From an uncultured Collinsella sp. (lineage in GTDB: Bacteria; Actinomycetota; Coriobacteriia; Coriobacteriales; Coriobacteriaceae): a stretch of DNA of 52,091 nucleotides. Numbering within the stretch: the first letter of the stretch is position 1; each line of letters begins with the position of its first letter. Position numbers and translations under genes: made by a program. The stretch is from contig CAUBVH010000016.1 of the NCBI GenBank assembly GCA_958439425.1, positions 1 to 52,091 of the forward strand, written 5' to 3'. Under the pieces are notes generated by a model. That model made no database searches and was not told the DNA's origin. It saw only the letters and a list, made by a program, of their open reading frames with translations. Below are positions 50,449-52,091 of this stretch, piece after piece.

Positions 50449-50664
50449 TTCTTGCTGCAAGTGCGTGGGCTGAGATTTTGGGATGTTGCAGGCTCTTAGC
50501 TGAGAGTAGCACTGACATTTGTCCTAAAATGGCTGGTCGCTAGGGGTTGCTACCGGTAGTTGCGGTAGGGTTGGGGCAGATTCTAACTAGAAATGGTGGT
50601 CGCTACCGGCTGTTCTCGGCATACTCGGCTCATTCGATTCGACCATCAAACGAAAGGAACCACC

Positions 50665-51585
50665 ATGGATCTTGCGATGGCACAGCGCCTCGTCGATCGC
50701 CGTAAAGCTGCCGGGCTTTCTCAGGAGGCGCTTGCCGCCCAGCTGGGCGTAAGTCGTCAGGCTGTCAGTAAATGGGAGCGCAGCGAATCCTCGCCCGATA
50801 CCGATAACCTTATTGCGCTCGCCGCGCTGTATGGCGTGTCGCTGGATGAGCTGTTGTATGGGGAGGCGGCCAACGATGCCGACGACCTGGAGGACGGTAG
50901 CGCCGACACCGAGACGGCAGATGTGGCTGACGAGGCTGAGGATTCTGCCGGGCACGCCGATTGCGGCGACAAACCACTTGTCGACATTTCCCTCGCGCGC
51001 GGTATCCACGTCATTGATCCCAATAAGGGCGAGGAAGTCCATGTTGGTTGGAGCGGCATCCATGTGACCAACGAGCGCAAGGGCGAAGAGGTGCATGTGG
51101 GGCCGGACGGCGTGCATATCGATACGCTTGAGGACGATGGACATAGCGTACGCACCAATGACGACGGCACCGTCACCATCGACGGCGAAACGTTTTCCAG
51201 CTGGAAGGAAGCACACGACAAGCTCGACCATCATGGCAAGCATTTCCACACCAAGGTCGGACGTGCATGGAACAAATTCCCCTTCCCCGCACTTGTTACT
51301 CTCGCCTATCTGGTGCTCGGCATTGTCTACGGCACATGGGGCATGGGGCTTTTCCTCGTCTTTCTGGTTCCCGTCTACTACGCGATTGGTGACTTTATCG
51401 ATCGGCGCCACCTGTCTAAGCTGATCGAGGTCATCTACCCGGCAGCCGCCATCGCTTGGTTCCTCTACATGTGGCTCTGTTTGGGACAGCCCCATCCTGC
51501 ATGGATCATCCTCATCACGATTCCCGTCATAAAGGCGCTCATGCGCTGGTGTCGCAAACAATGGAAGCACCGCAAACAGGCCTAA
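50665..51585 (+). CDS. XRE-family regulator with membrane anchor
   Basis: 306 residues. Cro/C1 HTH at about 8-60 (RRKAAGLSQEALAAQLGVSRQAVSKWERS), an acidic linker, two repeats of a GEEVHVG..GIHV-type strand motif at about 115-150, and two or three C-terminal membrane helices (about 215-295) ending in a basic tail. DNA-binding and membrane parts in one chain suggest a one-component membrane sensor. Start ATG 50665 with AAAGGAACC upstream. Its target is unknown. A 27-nt-loop hairpin lies downstream. Confidence 0.88.
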   Translation: MDLAMAQRLVDRRKAAGLSQEALAAQLGVSRQAVSKWERSESSPDTDNLIALAALYGVSLDELLYGEAANDADDLEDGSADTETADVADEAEDSAGHADCGDKPLVDISLARGIHVIDPNKGEEVHVGWSGIHVTNERKGEEVHVGPDGVHIDTLEDDGHSVRTNDDGTVTIDGETFSSWKEAHDKLDHHGKHFHTKVGRAWNKFPFPALVTLAYLVLGIVYGTWGMGLFLVFLVPVYYAIGDFIDRRHLSKLIEVIYPAAAIAWFLYMWLCLGQPHPAWIILITIPVIKALMRWCRKQWKHRKQA

Positions 51586-51629
51586 CACGCTCCGACCCAC
51601 CAGCACCCAACCGCCCCCGCCCTTCTCCT

Positions 51630-51698
51630 AAGTTGCGGTGAGATAGGGACTGTTTTGAAGCTCCAAAGCGCCAAACAGTCCGTATATCACCGCAACTT
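51630..51698. repeat. 27-nt-loop hairpin
   Basis: AAGTTGCGGTGAGATAGGGA to 51650 pairs with 51678-51698 (two mismatches); the 27-nt loop adds TGTTTTG/CAAACA pairing. The first 12 bases of the arm equal those of the hairpin at 43031. Confidence 0.8.
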
Positions 51699-51760
51699 AC
51701 AAACAACTGGGTCAGTTCCGGCACGGAGATTAGCATTGAGCTGACCGCGCGCCAAGAAAA

Positions 51761-51900
51761 GGGCCTATTTACTACGTTTAACTCGAGAGGGCCGACCATA
51801 CCCGCCTTTTCCGAAAGCTGGCAAGCCCTCTACCTGCGGTTTTAATTTCATAACCTTTGTCACGGTCGAGGGTGTGGTAGCAAACGTAGTAGATAGGCCC
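51761..51900. other. structured element with long-range inverted repeat
   Basis: GGGCCTATTTACTACGTTT (51761-51779) and AAACGTAGTAGATAGGCCC (51882-51900) pair at 18 of 19 positions, the exception being a G-U on the plus-strand RNA. Inside is AGAGGGC (51786-51792) / GCCCTCT (51825-51831). I see no open frame of note; the remaining bases to 52091 hold nothing I can name. Confidence 0.55.
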
Positions 51901-52091
51901 ATTTTGTGGCATACGACCCATACAAGCCCAATCTCGAAGGCCAAAGAGAGCCTCTCATCCACGCCTGCGAGCGAAAACCAAATAGAATGAAAGGCAAATG
52001 GAAAGCCCGTTTGACGGGGCAAACGCCGGGCCACCTAAAGCTGACGTTAGATAACGATACTTTTGAAAACACTGGAAAATCAAGGTTTTTC

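Noticed and set aside
50303..50543. Short frames in both directions over the 185-bp palindrome
   Set aside because: The near-identical translations on both strands are only a result of the inverted repeat.
30218..51698. CRISPR array or integron attC array from the repeated palindromes
   Set aside because: The repeats are scattered singly over 21 kb with no regular spacing and no cas or integrase gene.

Overview
The window is a 52 kb piece of a high-GC (about 60 percent by eye) Gram-positive gut-type chromosome. I infer a Coriobacteriia genome, most likely Collinsella or a close relative. The grounds are the codon bias, the giant two-ASKHA 2-hydroxyacyl-CoA dehydratase activase fusion, the DUF4143-type ATPase, the short amtB/glnK operon, the Tat-type lipoprotein signal and the dispersed intergenic hairpins. 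No rRNA, tRNA, CRISPR array, prophage or intact transposase is visible. About 46 real genes are recognised on both strands.

Left part (1-7 kb): a small membrane-anchored protein, a 3' remnant of an arylsulfotransferase, then a TetR regulator in an operon with the 1596-residue activase/dehydratase fusion.

7-21.5 kb is accessory in character. It holds a three-gene set of unrecognised proteins built from two related modules, A and B. They occur fused as A-B in one gene and as separate B and A genes 0.8 kb further on, with a macro-domain gene on the opposite strand between them. The fused gene and the B gene share leader elements at identical spacing. Next come an AT-rich PD-(D/E)XK nuclease with an unknown N-terminal domain, an AAA/DUF4143 ATPase, an RtcB RNA ligase co-transcribed with a DnaB/RecA-fold protein that has lost its Walker A lysine, a divergent WYL regulator, and a UvrD helicase fused to a RecB-like nuclease. 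This looks like a stress or defence island and is the best candidate here for an undescribed system.

21.5-34.9 kb: HAD phosphatase; MFS exporter with a TetR regulator and two matching operators; amtB-glnK, where GlnK lacks the uridylylated Tyr51 and a large nested hairpin separates the genes; a CmpB-like membrane protein with an HD-domain protein; a divergent DXS-like enzyme; a polar amino-acid ABC importer (binding lipoprotein, attenuator-like hairpin, two permeases, ATPase); and a class-I glutamine amidotransferase of the PuuD type.

35-41 kb: a LanFEG-like ABC transporter of lower GC, next to a DUF2975 membrane protein and YozG-like XRE regulator operon. TATCGTT half-sites lie at both promoters. 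An HPt protein follows a GGDEF-REC-HD-GYP protein whose GGDEF is degenerate but whose I-site is kept.

41-52 kb: alpha/beta hydrolase, radical SAM protein, SEC-C methionine aminopeptidase, 2-hydroxyacid dehydrogenase, a RelB/DinJ-type antitoxin with a PIN toxin, M18 aminopeptidase, a membrane-anchored Ntn hydrolase of the choloylglycine hydrolase/AAT type, phosphofructokinase and an XRE membrane regulator.

Intergenic spaces carry several hairpin families: hairpins with a CCTGTCCC-type loop (six sites), hairpins with about 27-nt loops (four sites), and very long nested inverted repeats. All calls come from reading the sequence; no database search was run.
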